Positions 1 through 6,972 of a DNA stretch of 20,091 bases are shown here, in pieces (within the stretch, counting starts at the first letter, position 1; the number at the start of each line of letters is the position of its first letter). Under the pieces are notes generated by a model. It was not told the origin of the DNA, did no database searches, and worked only from the letters and a program-made list of their open reading frames with translations. The DNA comes from CAZBBC01 sp964489835 (GTDB taxonomy: Bacteria > Calditrichota > Calditrichia > JAJRVZ01). The position numbers and the translations under genes were made by a program. The stretch lies in the NCBI GenBank assembly GCA_964489835.1, contig CAZBBC010000077.1, positions 1 through 20,091 of the forward strand. The letters run 5' to 3'.

Positions 1-1
1 G

Positions 2-643
2 ATTACCTGGAATGGGTACAGCCCAAATTGGTCCAGTGATGGAAGTGAAATTCTGCTTGCAAGAAGGAAAGACTATTTTTCATTATTAAGCGATTACTAC
101 ATTGTTAATATTAATACGTTGTGTGAAAGGCAAGTTGTAAAAGCCGACAGTTTCTTATGGGTAAATGCTGATTGGTCCGCTGACGGCAATTACATTTTGA
201 CTTCCGAAATGTATTTGTGGATTAATGAAGATGGTAAATTAGATAACTCAGATCAGGAGGTGGTTTTAATCCAAATATCTAATAAAGAAAGACAATTACT
301 TACTGATACTGACGTAATGGATGGTGGCGCACAATGGTCACCGGATGAATCGAAAATAGCCTATATATCTGGACTATATACACAGGGCTATCTAATAAAA
401 ATGATGAACAATGACGGTAGCAGTAATGCTATACTGGTAGACACTCTGGCCGGATATAATACACTCCATTGGTCGCCAGATGGGGATAAGATTGCTTTTA
501 ATAAAGTAAAAAAACTTGAGGGTTATAGCAAATATGCCAAAGGTTCTGACATATTCGTGCTTGATATTAATAGCGGGGCTATAAAGCAAATAACAAACTT
601 TGCTGCCGATTCTGTTAATGTCTATGTTCAAGATTGGAAATAG
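2..643 (+). CDS. PD40/TolB-like beta-propeller protein, 5' truncated by window edge
   Basis: The reading frame is open from base 2 to the TAG at 641-643, so at least 213 C-terminal residues are present and the true start lies outside the window. A TTG at 119 is an internal codon and not a convincing start. The protein carries repeated PD40 (WD40-like, TolB-type) signatures of the form WSxDG: NWSSDGSEILLAR near the edge, then DWSADGNYIL, QWSPDESKIAY and HWSPDGDKIAF. These are consecutive blades of a beta-propeller. One loop, WINEDGKLDNSDQ, resembles a calcium-binding loop inserted in some PD40 proteins; that is an inference. Such proteins are usually periplasmic or cell-surface and serve in protein-protein contacts; substrate and role cannot be told here. 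It ends 9 bp from the end of the convergent gene on the other strand. The fold assignment is confident, the function unknown. Confidence 0.85.
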   Translation: MTWNGYSPNWSSDGSEILLARRKDYFSLLSDYYIVNINTLCERQVVKADSFLWVNADWSADGNYILTSEMYLWINEDGKLDNSDQEVVLIQISNKERQLLTDTDVMDGGAQWSPDESKIAYISGLYTQGYLIKMMNNDGSSNAILVDTLAGYNTLHWSPDGDKIAFNKVKKLEGYSKYAKGSDIFVLDINSGAIKQITNFAADSVNVYVQDWK

Positions 644-652
644 AAAGAAAGA

Positions 653-1402
653 TCACTGATTGAAAAGTGAATCGGGGAAGGATTGATTAAATAGATAGTC
701 TTCAAAAATAATCTCAGAGAAAACTTTACCTTTAAAAATAAACAGGAAAGATATGGCTGCATGAAAAGTAATTTTTTCCGGTAGCCAGATATCTCCGGAT
801 TTTGCCATTTCAAATTCCATCATCATTTCTTGCACACCGGTTGGATAGTCGGACGGAATAAGTTTTGCTTTGACCAGGTTATAGTTTTCTTTCTCAAACC
901 ATAGATCACCGGAAAATCTTTCTTCATCCTCTTCAAGTGATTTAACTGAGAGATGGATCGTCTCATAGGCATGAATAGTTGTCTCATCAACCAATTCGAA
1001 GAGATAGTTTTCCCGATTTTCCGGTGCTACCATTTCTAACAGACTAAATTTCATGCTTTTCGATTTGGATTCATCTTCCTTGTTTTTCTCTCTTTCTGTC
1101 ACATCGATCCACTGATCTTCATCATATTCAAAAGCAGAAATTAATTTTCGATGTTTCTGATTTTGTGACCGGACATAAACAATAAATTCTCTTTTCGATT
1201 GTTCATCAATTTCATCATCCCCATCCATTTTGATAAAATGTATTTTTTGATGGTATTGATAATTTGAGAGGCTGTCAATCCTGATCTCCTGCTCCACGGT
1301 TTGATGGTATATCCGCTCAATAATATCAGGAATGGTTTGTGTCCTAGCGGTAGGTACCAGAAAAATGAAAATCAGATTTATGAGAATTATGATTAGTTTC
1401 AT
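653..1402 (-). CDS. Secreted LolA-like (outer-membrane lipoprotein-sorting-like) protein
   Basis: Predicted 249 aa. I chose the ATG at 1400-1402 because it begins a good signal peptide (MKLIIILINLIFIFLVPTA, then ART-QT as likely cleavage region). The longer 293-aa reading would place a charged, non-secretory stretch in front of it, and that stretch lies in an intergenic repeat element. The mature part is polar. It contains segments such as DLWFEKENYNLVKAKLIPS and EFEMAKSGDIWLPEKITF, the pattern seen in LolA-fold periplasmic proteins annotated as outer-membrane lipoprotein-sorting proteins (a strand with 'WFEKENYNLV', then 'IWLPEK'). A role in lipoprotein or lipid handling in the envelope follows only from family resemblance. 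The gene is monocistronic, convergent with the PD40 gene, and separated from radA by a repeat element. The ribosome-binding site is weak. Confidence 0.65.
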   Translation of the reverse strand: MKLIIILINLIFIFLVPTARTQTIPDIIERIYHQTVEQEIRIDSLSNYQYHQKIHFIKMDGDDEIDEQSKREFIVYVRSQNQKHRKLISAFEYDEDQWIDVTEREKNKEDESKSKSMKFSLLEMVAPENRENYLFELVDETTIHAYETIHLSVKSLEEDEERFSGDLWFEKENYNLVKAKLIPSDYPTGVQEMMMEFEMAKSGDIWLPEKITFHAAISFLFIFKGKVFSEIIFEDYLFNQSFPDSLFNQ

Positions 1403-1436
1403 CTTATTATTTTGATATGCTATTTGAATATCCATG

Positions 1437-1593
1437 AACCACGAAGCACACAAAGGACACGAAGATTTTTTTATTGATTTTAAATAAAAAAATATATTAT
1501 TGAATAATGAACAGGAATTTCTATATTTTATCACTTCAACTTATTGTTATTAATAGACCTTCATGCTCTTCGTGATCTTCGTGGTGAATAATT
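1437..1593. repeat. Inverted intergenic element with CACGAAG units, 9-nt period
   Basis: The left end reads CCACGAAGCACACAAAG followed by GACACGAAG, that is three units spaced 9 nt apart. The right end, read on the minus strand, gives CCACGAAGATCACGAAG followed by AGCATGAAGG. The two ends face each other across an AT-rich core of about 100 bp, so the whole is a terminal-inverted-repeat element of about 155 bp with no coding capacity. It fills the gap between radA and the LolA-like gene and could fold as RNA. Confidence 0.7.
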
Positions 1594-1597
1594 CTGG

Positions 1598-2944
1598 CTA
1601 CTTAATGAGCTTATTCAGGTTATCAACCCTTAAAAGTTGTATTTGGTCAAACTCACCGGTCACTTTAAGCCGTTTCGGAATAAAGACTTTTTCAAATCCC
1701 AGTTTCTGTGCTTCATTAATTCTTTCATCAATCCGGCTCACTCCGCGTATTTCCCCACCCAGTCCGACCTCACCAATATAAATACTGGTTGCGGGAATGA
1801 TAATATCCTCCAGGCTGGATATCAAGGCCATACAGATACCAAGATCCGCGGCCGGTTCATCGATGCGTAGTCCTCCTGCTACCTTGATAAAAACGTCGTT
1901 AAATCCAAAGGGTTTATGGTATCTTTTTTCCAGGACGGCAAGCAGAAGATTCATACGCCGGTGGTCAATGCCACTGGCCGTTCTTTGTGGAATGCCAAAC
2001 TGCGTTTTTGTTACAAGGGCCTGCACCTGAACCAGAAATGGTCGATTTCCTTCCATTACAGCAACCACAGCATTTCCGGATGCCTGGATTTCACTCCCGC
2101 CTAAAAATATCTGGGACGCATTTTTAATTCCCTCTAATCCCTTGCGGGTCATTTGAAAAAGGCCGATCTCATTCACCGGTCCAAACCGATTCTTTGTACT
2201 GCGCAATATACGATAATCATATTGCAGATCACCTTCAAAATATAGTACCGTATCTACCATATGCTCGAGCACACGGGGGCCGGCGATACTCCCCTCTTTT
2301 GTCACATGCCCGATAATGAAGACAGGAACACCAGTCTCTTTGGCATAACGTAGGAGGGTAGCAGTACAGCTACGTAATTGGCTTACATTGCCGGGGATGG
2401 AATCAATTTCTTCATTATTCAAGGTCTGGATTGAATCGATTACCACACCCGCGGGATCGGTTTCATTAAGAAGTTGCAGGAGGTTGTGTAAATTAGTTTC
2501 ACCGCTAAATAAAATATTCTTTCCGGAAAGCCCTAACCGTGTACCTCTTAAATGTATCTGGCTTTTTGACTCTTCGCCGGAAATGTACAACAGATTTTTA
2601 CTACCGCCTATTTTATCAAGCATTTGCAACATAAGTGTTGATTTACCGATACCCGGATCTCCACCGATCATAACCACCACCCCGGGCACAATCCCCCCCC
2701 CCAGGGTTAGATCCAATTCAGGTATACCTGTAAGCATTCGTGGTAGGGTCTCGATCTCTCCCTCAAACAAAGGACTTGCTTTAGCCGGTACCCGGAGTGT
2801 TCTCGTACTCTTTTTAACATCCTGACGAATTTCTTCCTGAAAAGAACTCCAACTATTGCATTCCGGGCATTTGCCCATCCACTTGGCAGATTCATATCCA
2901 CATTGCTGACAAATGTAAAGAGATTTTTGTTTTATGCGTGCCAT
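1598..2944 (-). CDS. radA: DNA repair protein RadA (Sms)
   Basis: 448 aa, the usual length for the family. RadA is a RecA-like, DnaB-like ATPase that drives branch migration in homologous recombination. The N-terminus has a four-cysteine zinc finger (C12, C15, C26, C29). Walker A, GDPGIGKST, lies at residues 95-103 and a Walker-B-like VVIDSIQT at about 167-174. The RadA-specific KNRFG motif is at 251-255. The C-terminal third is the Lon-protease-like domain, with the region GIDHRRMNLLLAVLEKR and the ending VAGGLRIDEPAADLG. The ATG at 2942-2944 places MARIKQKSLYICQQCG at the N-terminus, as expected, although no strong Shine-Dalgarno precedes it. No frameshift or missing motif is seen. A GC-rich repeat separates it from the upstream nuclease-like gene, so it may have its own promoter. 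Confidence 0.97.
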   Translation of the reverse strand: MARIKQKSLYICQQCGYESAKWMGKCPECNSWSSFQEEIRQDVKKSTRTLRVPAKASPLFEGEIETLPRMLTGIPELDLTLGGGIVPGVVVMIGGDPGIGKSTLMLQMLDKIGGSKNLLYISGEESKSQIHLRGTRLGLSGKNILFSGETNLHNLLQLLNETDPAGVVIDSIQTLNNEEIDSIPGNVSQLRSCTATLLRYAKETGVPVFIIGHVTKEGSIAGPRVLEHMVDTVLYFEGDLQYDYRILRSTKNRFGPVNEIGLFQMTRKGLEGIKNASQIFLGGSEIQASGNAVVAVMEGNRPFLVQVQALVTKTQFGIPQRTASGIDHRRMNLLLAVLEKRYHKPFGFNDVFIKVAGGLRIDEPAADLGICMALISSLEDIIIPATSIYIGEVGLGGEIRGVSRIDERINEAQKLGFEKVFIPKRLKVTGEFDQIQLLRVDNLNKLIK

Positions 2945-3020
2945 ATGCTATAATGTCGAAAACTTTGTTATTTTAGTAAAGTTTCCCATGAAACTAATAG
3001 AGATCACTGGATTTGGATAA

Positions 3021-3106
3021 TTGACCCACCCCGTCTCCCCGCCTGAGGCGGGTCGACACCCCTCCCTGTCCGTCTTTGCCGGACAGGGAGGGGCTGGGGG
3101 AGAGTC
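3021..3106. repeat. GC-rich hairpin repeat with a nested palindrome
   Basis: The arms CCCCTCCCTGTCCG (3059-3072) and CGGACAGGGAGGGG (3080-3093) are perfect 14-bp inverted repeats with a 7-nt loop. To the left, CCCGCCTGAGGCGGG (3038-3052) is a separate perfect 7-bp-arm palindrome with a one-base centre. The stretch is far richer in GC than its surroundings. No T-tract follows on either strand, so it looks like a dispersed repeat rather than an intrinsic terminator. It lies between the nuclease-like gene and radA. Confidence 0.75.
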
Positions 3107-4079
3107 AGTTGAACAGACCATATTGATCCGGTTCATCTAAAAGATTAGTTTGGTATCCCCGCTCCCGCAGTTCATTCACAAAGCCATCAAAACCATGGGT
3201 ACAATAGACTTTTTTCGGATGTAACCGGTCCACAAATGTCAATAATTCTTCATAATCGGCATGATCACTGTAGGGAAGCACCGTATCAACATTAAAATGA
3301 TAAGGTGCGTAGGTATCCATCCCCCAGCCTGAAAGATAAATGGTATATATATCTGTCATATTATTTATATATTTATTTTTACAAAACGATGCCGGTAATA
3401 GTAATACTTTATCATGATAATCACTTCGTTTAAACTTTTCATAATTGCCGAATTTGATTCCCAATTTTTCATAAATATAGACATAGCATAAAATTGAATA
3501 GTCGACAGCAACAGGTAGTTTTGCATGACTAAGCAAATGCAACACTTCCTGTGATTTACCCAGAGGGTAGGCGTAAATTACCGGTGTTATTCCTTCGTTT
3601 AATTTTTTTCTTGTTAGGGCCAATAACTTTTCTTCTACTTCCTTTCGGGGTGGGAAAATATATTTAGGATTCCCAAAGGTAGTCTCCATGATCAAAACAT
3701 CGCAGGATTGGTAGACTATAGATTCCGCCGTTCGTGATGCTTTCGTTCTAAAATCTCCGGTATACAGGAGCGAGCCCTCGGTAGATTCAAAATAGATCTG
3801 TGCTGAGCCAAGAATATGTCCTGCCGGTAAAAAAGTAATTGATGCATCATTAATCTTTTTTTTCCTGAAAAAAGGCAAGGTCATACAATCCGGACTCTTC
3901 AGTCGCAGGGATAGTATTCTGGCAGTTTCCGGTGTGCAGAGGATTTTCTTATGGCGGGCAATGTGATCGCCATGGGCATGAGAAATAAACCCGAAAGATT
4001 GTTTCTTCCTGGCATCCAAATATAATTGAATCTGGGAAAGAAATATTGATCCGTTGCGTAATAGAAAAAAATCTTCCAT
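3105..4079 (-). CDS. MBL-fold/beta-CASP exonuclease-like protein (SNM1 / ligase-associated type)
   Basis: 324 aa. The metallo-beta-lactamase core has motif II HAHGDH at residues 34-39, H88 in PAGHILGSAQ, and D109 in LLYTGDF. The beta-CASP part ends with SDHADY (271-276) and CTHGF (H295). This is the layout of the compact MBL/beta-CASP nucleases, including the 'ligase-associated DNA exonuclease' and SNM1/Artemis-like groups, as well as RNA 3'-end-processing relatives. These use two zinc ions to hydrolyse phosphodiester bonds. No ATP-dependent ligase gene is adjacent, so the ligase association cannot be confirmed and the substrate (DNA or RNA) stays open. A 14-bp gap to the upstream membrane-protein gene suggests co-transcription. 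The ATG at 4077-4079 gives an N-terminus typical for the family. Confidence 0.8.
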   Translation of the reverse strand: MEDFFLLRNGSIFLSQIQLYLDARKKQSFGFISHAHGDHIARHKKILCTPETARILSLRLKSPDCMTLPFFRKKKINDASITFLPAGHILGSAQIYFESTEGSLLYTGDFRTKASRTAESIVYQSCDVLIMETTFGNPKYIFPPRKEVEEKLLALTRKKLNEGITPVIYAYPLGKSQEVLHLLSHAKLPVAVDYSILCYVYIYEKLGIKFGNYEKFKRSDYHDKVLLLPASFCKNKYINNMTDIYTIYLSGWGMDTYAPYHFNVDTVLPYSDHADYEELLTFVDRLHPKKVYCTHGFDGFVNELRERGYQTNLLDEPDQYGLFN

Positions 4080-4093
4080 ATATTTATCTGGAT

Positions 4094-4579
4094 TTATTCA
4101 TTTTCCTGAATCAGTTCCATGCACTTTTCTGCGATAGCGATTCTGGGCATATTGATCAGGACTGAATAAAGACTCACAACAGCAAATACCAGGAAATGCT
4201 GAAAGTCAACAGTAAAAATATAATTAATAAAACCAATGATACATATAGCCTCACCCAGCGCCCAGACAATAATATAATTTTTTCTTAATCGCATGAGGAC
4301 AAGTTCAGTTCTTTGAGGAAAAGGCTTTTCGGGTGGAATATCTACAATTTTACCCGGGATAAAGAGTGAACGTTTAAAGAATAAAATGGCAAAGGCAAGG
4401 GCCACTGCGATCAGAAACATCACCTGATTAATCTGTACGGCACTGTTCACCGGGACAAAGGCCTCTGACTCATCTAATACAAATGCCAGTACTGATAAAA
4501 TGATGACCGAAGTTATAATCGCCGCCCATATCAGAACACTGCTGCGCTGAAATTCTTTTAAATTTCCATTGGATTTCAT
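4094..4579 (-). CDS. Hypothetical membrane protein with about four transmembrane segments
   Basis: 161 aa, not recognised. Hydrophobic segments fall at about residues 15-37 (VLIWAAIITSVIILSVLAFVL), 50-67 (MFLIAVALAFAILFF), 101-122 (IIVWALGEAICIIGFINYIF) and 127-145 (HFLVFAVVSLYSVLINMPR). A basic cytoplasmic-looking loop with LVLMRLRKN lies between the two pairs. No enzymatic motif is visible. The ATG at 4577-4579 is preceded on the minus strand by AAAGGTC about 7 nt upstream, a reasonable ribosome-binding site. It is 14 bp upstream of the MBL-fold nuclease-like gene and probably in the same transcript. The layout resembles small uncharacterised four-helix membrane proteins; no function should be read into it. 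Confidence 0.75.
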   Translation of the reverse strand: MKSNGNLKEFQRSSVLIWAAIITSVIILSVLAFVLDESEAFVPVNSAVQINQVMFLIAVALAFAILFFKRSLFIPGKIVDIPPEKPFPQRTELVLMRLRKNYIIVWALGEAICIIGFINYIFTVDFQHFLVFAVVSLYSVLINMPRIAIAEKCMELIQENE

Positions 4580-4855
4580 TAATTTGACCTTTTCCCTTAT
4601 GATCCGTTTACTTACCCATTATTCAGATTTCATATCGACCAGGGCAGCATCTTCCGATTTTTAATAGTGTGGATGACTCAACCAATCCTATAATCTTAAA
4701 TGTTTTTGCATTAATTGGTGCCAAATTGAAGGTGCCGATCCTGCCATCATTATAACTTGCTTTTTAATTTATAAATATTGGGAAAGTAATGAAAAAATGA
4801 GTGTATTCAAATGACTAAATTTAATTTACCTAAAATCCCAAACGAGAATAAAAAA

Positions 4856-4931
4856 CCTGAATTATTAGCCACAGAGGACTCAGAGTATAACTAATTTAAA
4901 TAAATACAAATAGTTACAACAATTATTACTG
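4856..4931 (+). repeat. 76-bp dispersed CACAGAG-type repeat, copy A
   Basis: It begins CCTGAATTATTAGCCACAGA and ends ATTATTACTG. Without gaps it matches the reverse complement of 19985-20060 at 69 of 76 positions; similarity stops at both ends. It contains two 9-nt units, CACAGAGGA and CTCAGAGTA. Confidence 0.85.
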
Positions 4932-4980
4932 ATTTTGTCCTTTCATACCACAGCTCAAGGCTACAGATAAAGAAAAGAAG

Positions 4981-5056
4981 TCCACGAATTATTTCGAATT
5001 TCACGAATTTTTTCTAATAATAAAGAGTATTAATATAATTCGTGGACGAATCATTT
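4981..5056. repeat. Inverted intergenic element with CACGAATT units
   Basis: The left side has TCCACGAATT, TTTCGAATT and TCACGAATT spaced about 9-10 nt. The right side has AATTCGTGGAC, the exact reverse complement of GTCCACGAATT on the left. The arms flank an AT-rich core of about 30 bp. It has the same design as the CACGAAG element at 1437-1593, with a different unit. Confidence 0.65.
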
Positions 5057-5189
5057 TGCGCTGCCAGACAAATGCTAATACCGTTAGTCAAAATTTTGCT
5101 AATCATCCCAGCAATACACGATTTCTATGGTTTAGATTATAAGAACAACGGCGAGACAATTCAATCCCATTTAAATAGAAGTTTCATAC

Positions 5190-5230
5190 AAAAAAAAGGA
5201 TGATAACATATAAATTATCATCCTTTTTTT
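5190..5230 (-). terminator. Intrinsic terminator of the tlpA-like gene
   Basis: A 16-bp perfect stem pairs 5191-5206 with 5215-5230 around an 8-nt loop. Read on the minus strand it begins AAAAAAAGGATGATAA and ends in a run of T. It starts 16 bp after the stop codon of the thioredoxin-like gene. The symmetric A and T runs could let it work in both directions. Confidence 0.85.
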
Positions 5231-5246
5231 AAACCAGAGGCTCTTC

Positions 5247-5795
5247 TTACATGATATCCTCAATCACATTCTTAAAAATATCTTTACCGGGAAATCCAAC
5301 GCGTCCGTCCCGTAACCTTCCCTCAGCATCAACCACAAAAGTGGTTGGAATACTGCGTATGCCGCCATAATCGGCGACAACTTGCGGAGTGCCATACAAT
5401 ATTTCGTAATTGACTTTATATTGTTCTGAGAATTCCCGGACTACGGAGAGATCTCCCTGGTCCAGACTGATACCTAATATTACCAGTTTATCTTTACCAT
5501 ATTCTTCCTGAAGTTCTACGAATGCTGGAACTTCCTGCCGGCATGGTCCACACCAGGTTGCCCAAAAATTAATAAAAACCACTTTACCCTTATAATCGCT
5601 TAAACTTACCATTTCACCATCAAGATTTTGCAAAGTAAAATCCGGTGCTTCATAGTATTCCTGTTTATCCGTTTTTTCTTTTTCCTGTTCCTGACTGACA
5701 ACCTTATCAGAAGGGTTTCCCTTCAGGAAACCATAACCTAATGCTGCAATCATTACTATGGACAGTATAATACTTATTTTTGTTCTACCGGTCAT
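5247..5795 (-). CDS. TlpA/ResA-family membrane-anchored thioredoxin
   Basis: 182 aa from the ATG at 5793-5795. That start is set by GAGGTGA, placed 6 nt upstream; a GTG three codons earlier overlaps this Shine-Dalgarno and is less likely. An N-terminal hydrophobic segment (about residues 6-24, ISIILSIVMIAALGYGF) anchors the protein, then a charged linker with many Glu and Lys (31-47) leads to an AhpC/TSA-redoxin domain. The active site is WCGPC at 81-85 and the cis-proline is P150 in RSIPTTF. Family members (ResA, TlpA, CcmG) reduce disulfides outside the cytoplasmic membrane, notably on apocytochromes c during maturation. A small cytochrome c is encoded elsewhere in the window, but the link is inferred. 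It lies 20 bp downstream of the PDO-like gene and ends at a strong terminator, so it closes that operon. Confidence 0.93.
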   Translation of the reverse strand: MTGRTKISIILSIVMIAALGYGFLKGNPSDKVVSQEQEKEKTDKQEYYEAPDFTLQNLDGEMVSLSDYKGKVVFINFWATWCGPCRQEVPAFVELQEEYGKDKLVILGISLDQGDLSVVREFSEQYKVNYEILYGTPQVVADYGGIRSIPTTFVVDAEGRLRDGRVGFPGKDIFKNVIEDIM

Positions 5796-5815
5796 TTCAA
5801 TCACCTCATATTTTA

Positions 5816-6487
5816 TTAAATTATTTTTTTAATTTTCCTGTATACCTGAACAATCTTTTCTATATAGTCTTTTTCATCCAGTGCACCTTCTATCGGAATC
5901 TTGTTATTAACAATCGTAAAAGGTACATCTGTTATATTATAACGCATGGCAAGATGCGGATACTCGGTTATATCCACGGCATGAGCACTGATATTATTAT
6001 TTTCTAAAGCCATGCGATGGGAAAGAGTAACCAGTGCCGGACAATATGGAGACGTCGGCGTCACAAAAACCTGAAGATTTAGCGGATGTAATATTTCTTT
6101 TAAACTATTTTTAGAATTCTCCTTTAGGTCCGATTCTTTTTTTGATATTTGAATGATATCCTCTATCAGCGAGGATACCAGATAACCACCCGGAACACCG
6201 AAATATCTAATACCAAAATCATTGACACCTTCTACCACCACGCCCGGCAATTTATCGATTTGATAAGTTTTGAATTTCTCCTGATCAGTTTCTGAATCAA
6301 AAAATCTGAGAATAATTTTATCCGAGATCGAGGACAATTCTTCCAGAATCTGACGTGTCTCCCGCTCTGATTGACTCTCGTGATCTTGCCTGAATAAAGA
6401 AAGCGTCACTTCATCATTAACGAATTTAAAAACATTACTGACATATTCCCGTTCATGTTCTTTTAAAACAACCAATGGATACCTCAC
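5816..6487 (-). CDS. Two-domain glutaredoxin/PDO-like protein with degenerate active sites
   Basis: 223 aa. The length and two thioredoxin-like halves match protein disulfide oxidoreductases (PDO, 'glutaredoxin-like domain protein'). In the C-terminal half the expected CPYC is SPYC (S146, C149) within TPTSPYCPALV, so the usual nucleophilic cysteine is serine. In the N-terminal half the expected CxxC is replaced by SQSE (38-41), judged by aligning FRQDHESQSERETRQ with the PDO pattern around its first CxxC. Cis-proline positions remain (LP at 80-81, VP near 187). Only one active-site cysteine remains, so normal dithiol chemistry is unlikely; a monothiol or non-catalytic role is possible. The start is a GTG at 6485-6487 directly after an in-frame stop; no strong Shine-Dalgarno is seen, so the true start could lie slightly inside. 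The gene is 20 bp upstream of the tlpA-like gene. Confidence 0.8.
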   Translation of the reverse strand: MRYPLVVLKEHEREYVSNVFKFVNDEVTLSLFRQDHESQSERETRQILEELSSISDKIILRFFDSETDQEKFKTYQIDKLPGVVVEGVNDFGIRYFGVPGGYLVSSLIEDIIQISKKESDLKENSKNSLKEILHPLNLQVFVTPTSPYCPALVTLSHRMALENNNISAHAVDITEYPHLAMRYNITDVPFTIVNNKIPIEGALDEKDYIEKIVQVYRKIKKII

Positions 6488-6549
6488 TCATTCAGTAAAC
6501 CAACACCTGATCATTAATCTACTCAATATTTGATGCGGAAAACAATAAA

Positions 6550-6572
6550 AAGATACATTAAAATGTTATCTT
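6550..6572. promoter_or_regulatory. Imperfect palindrome upstream of the PDO-like gene
   Basis: AAGATACATT faces AATGTTATCTT across two bases, symmetric except for one extra base. It lies 63 bp upstream of the PDO-like start and about 150 bp downstream of the anti-sigma gene. It could be an operator or a weak transcript end; sequence alone does not decide. Confidence 0.3.
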
Positions 6573-6723
6573 CATTACAACTGACAGATTATTCTATATA
6601 CAGAGGACTGGTAATCAGGATTTGTTTTAGTTGGGAGATTTCAACTCAGTTAAAAAAACATTAGCATGATACTAAGGAATGAATCACATAAGAATGACAG
6701 TAAGCAGTGGAGCAATTATTATG

Positions 6724-6972
6724 TTATCGTGCCGAAAGATTTCCAATGTCAAGTACCCTGAACAATCGCTTTTGAACATCGTCCGGTACTTCGATATCTT
6801 TTTCGATTTCTTTACAGAGCGTAACTGTCTTTTTTACAGTGTCAAAATATACTTTGCAACGCGGGCAACTTTCCAGATGTTTAGCGACTTCCTTACATGC
6901 GGATGCATTCAGATCTTCACCCATAAAATCACAGATCTGTTTATATATTTCCTTATGATTTTTTGATTTCAT
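6724..6972 (-). CDS. Zinc-binding anti-sigma factor (ZAS / zf-HC2 type)
   Basis: 82 aa with the ZAS signature HLESCPRC: H32, C36 and C39, plus an upstream candidate ligand H6. Together these form the H-H-C-C set of zinc-binding anti-sigma domains. From memory, this resembles ChrR (H6, H31, C35, C38) more than redox-sensing RsrA, where a cysteine takes the first position. Extra cysteines C14, C26 and C53 are present. There is no transmembrane segment, so it should be a cytoplasmic sensor that sequesters the sigma factor encoded just upstream. Its ATG overlaps the sigma stop codon by 4 bp (ATGA), implying translational coupling. The length is short: only the zinc-binding domain and a brief tail (VPDDVQKRLFRVL). 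The signal it senses is unknown. The downstream thioredoxin-like genes suggest thiol or oxidative stress, but they are 236 bp away and may have their own promoter. Confidence 0.88.
   Translation of the reverse strand: MKSKNHKEIYKQICDFMGEDLNASACKEVAKHLESCPRCKVYFDTVKKTVTLCKEIEKDIEVPDDVQKRLFRVLDIGNLSAR

Larger units (their letters stand above)
4580..5246. other. 667-bp gene-free region with two repeat elements and a terminator
   Basis: No reading frame here looks coding. It holds a 76-bp dispersed repeat (4856-4931), a CACGAATT-type inverted element (4981-5056), and the strong terminator of the TlpA gene (5190-5230). The remaining stretches, roughly 4580-4855 and 5057-5189, are AT-rich with nothing I can name. 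The first of these must contain the promoter for the membrane-protein/nuclease gene pair on the minus strand. Confidence 0.6.

Noticed and set aside
643..653. Frameshift or broken end of the PD40 gene
   Set aside because: The protein ends mid-repeat (VQDWK), but no continuation is seen in the other frames and the convergent gene begins at once; beta-propellers often end in a partial blade.
1403..1534. N-terminal extension of the LolA-like protein
   Set aside because: The extension would precede a good signal peptide and is translated from the CACGAAG repeat element.
2388..2825. 145-codon plus-strand frame inside radA
   Set aside because: It is an antisense shadow of the well-supported radA frame, with no recognisable domain or ribosome-binding site. 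The same applies to the plus-strand frames at 1563-1781, 1637-1870, 1797-2030 and 1916-2104.
3059..3093. Rho-independent terminator for the nuclease-like gene
   Set aside because: The stem is strong but there is no T-tract on either strand, and the composition fits a dispersed GC-rich repeat.
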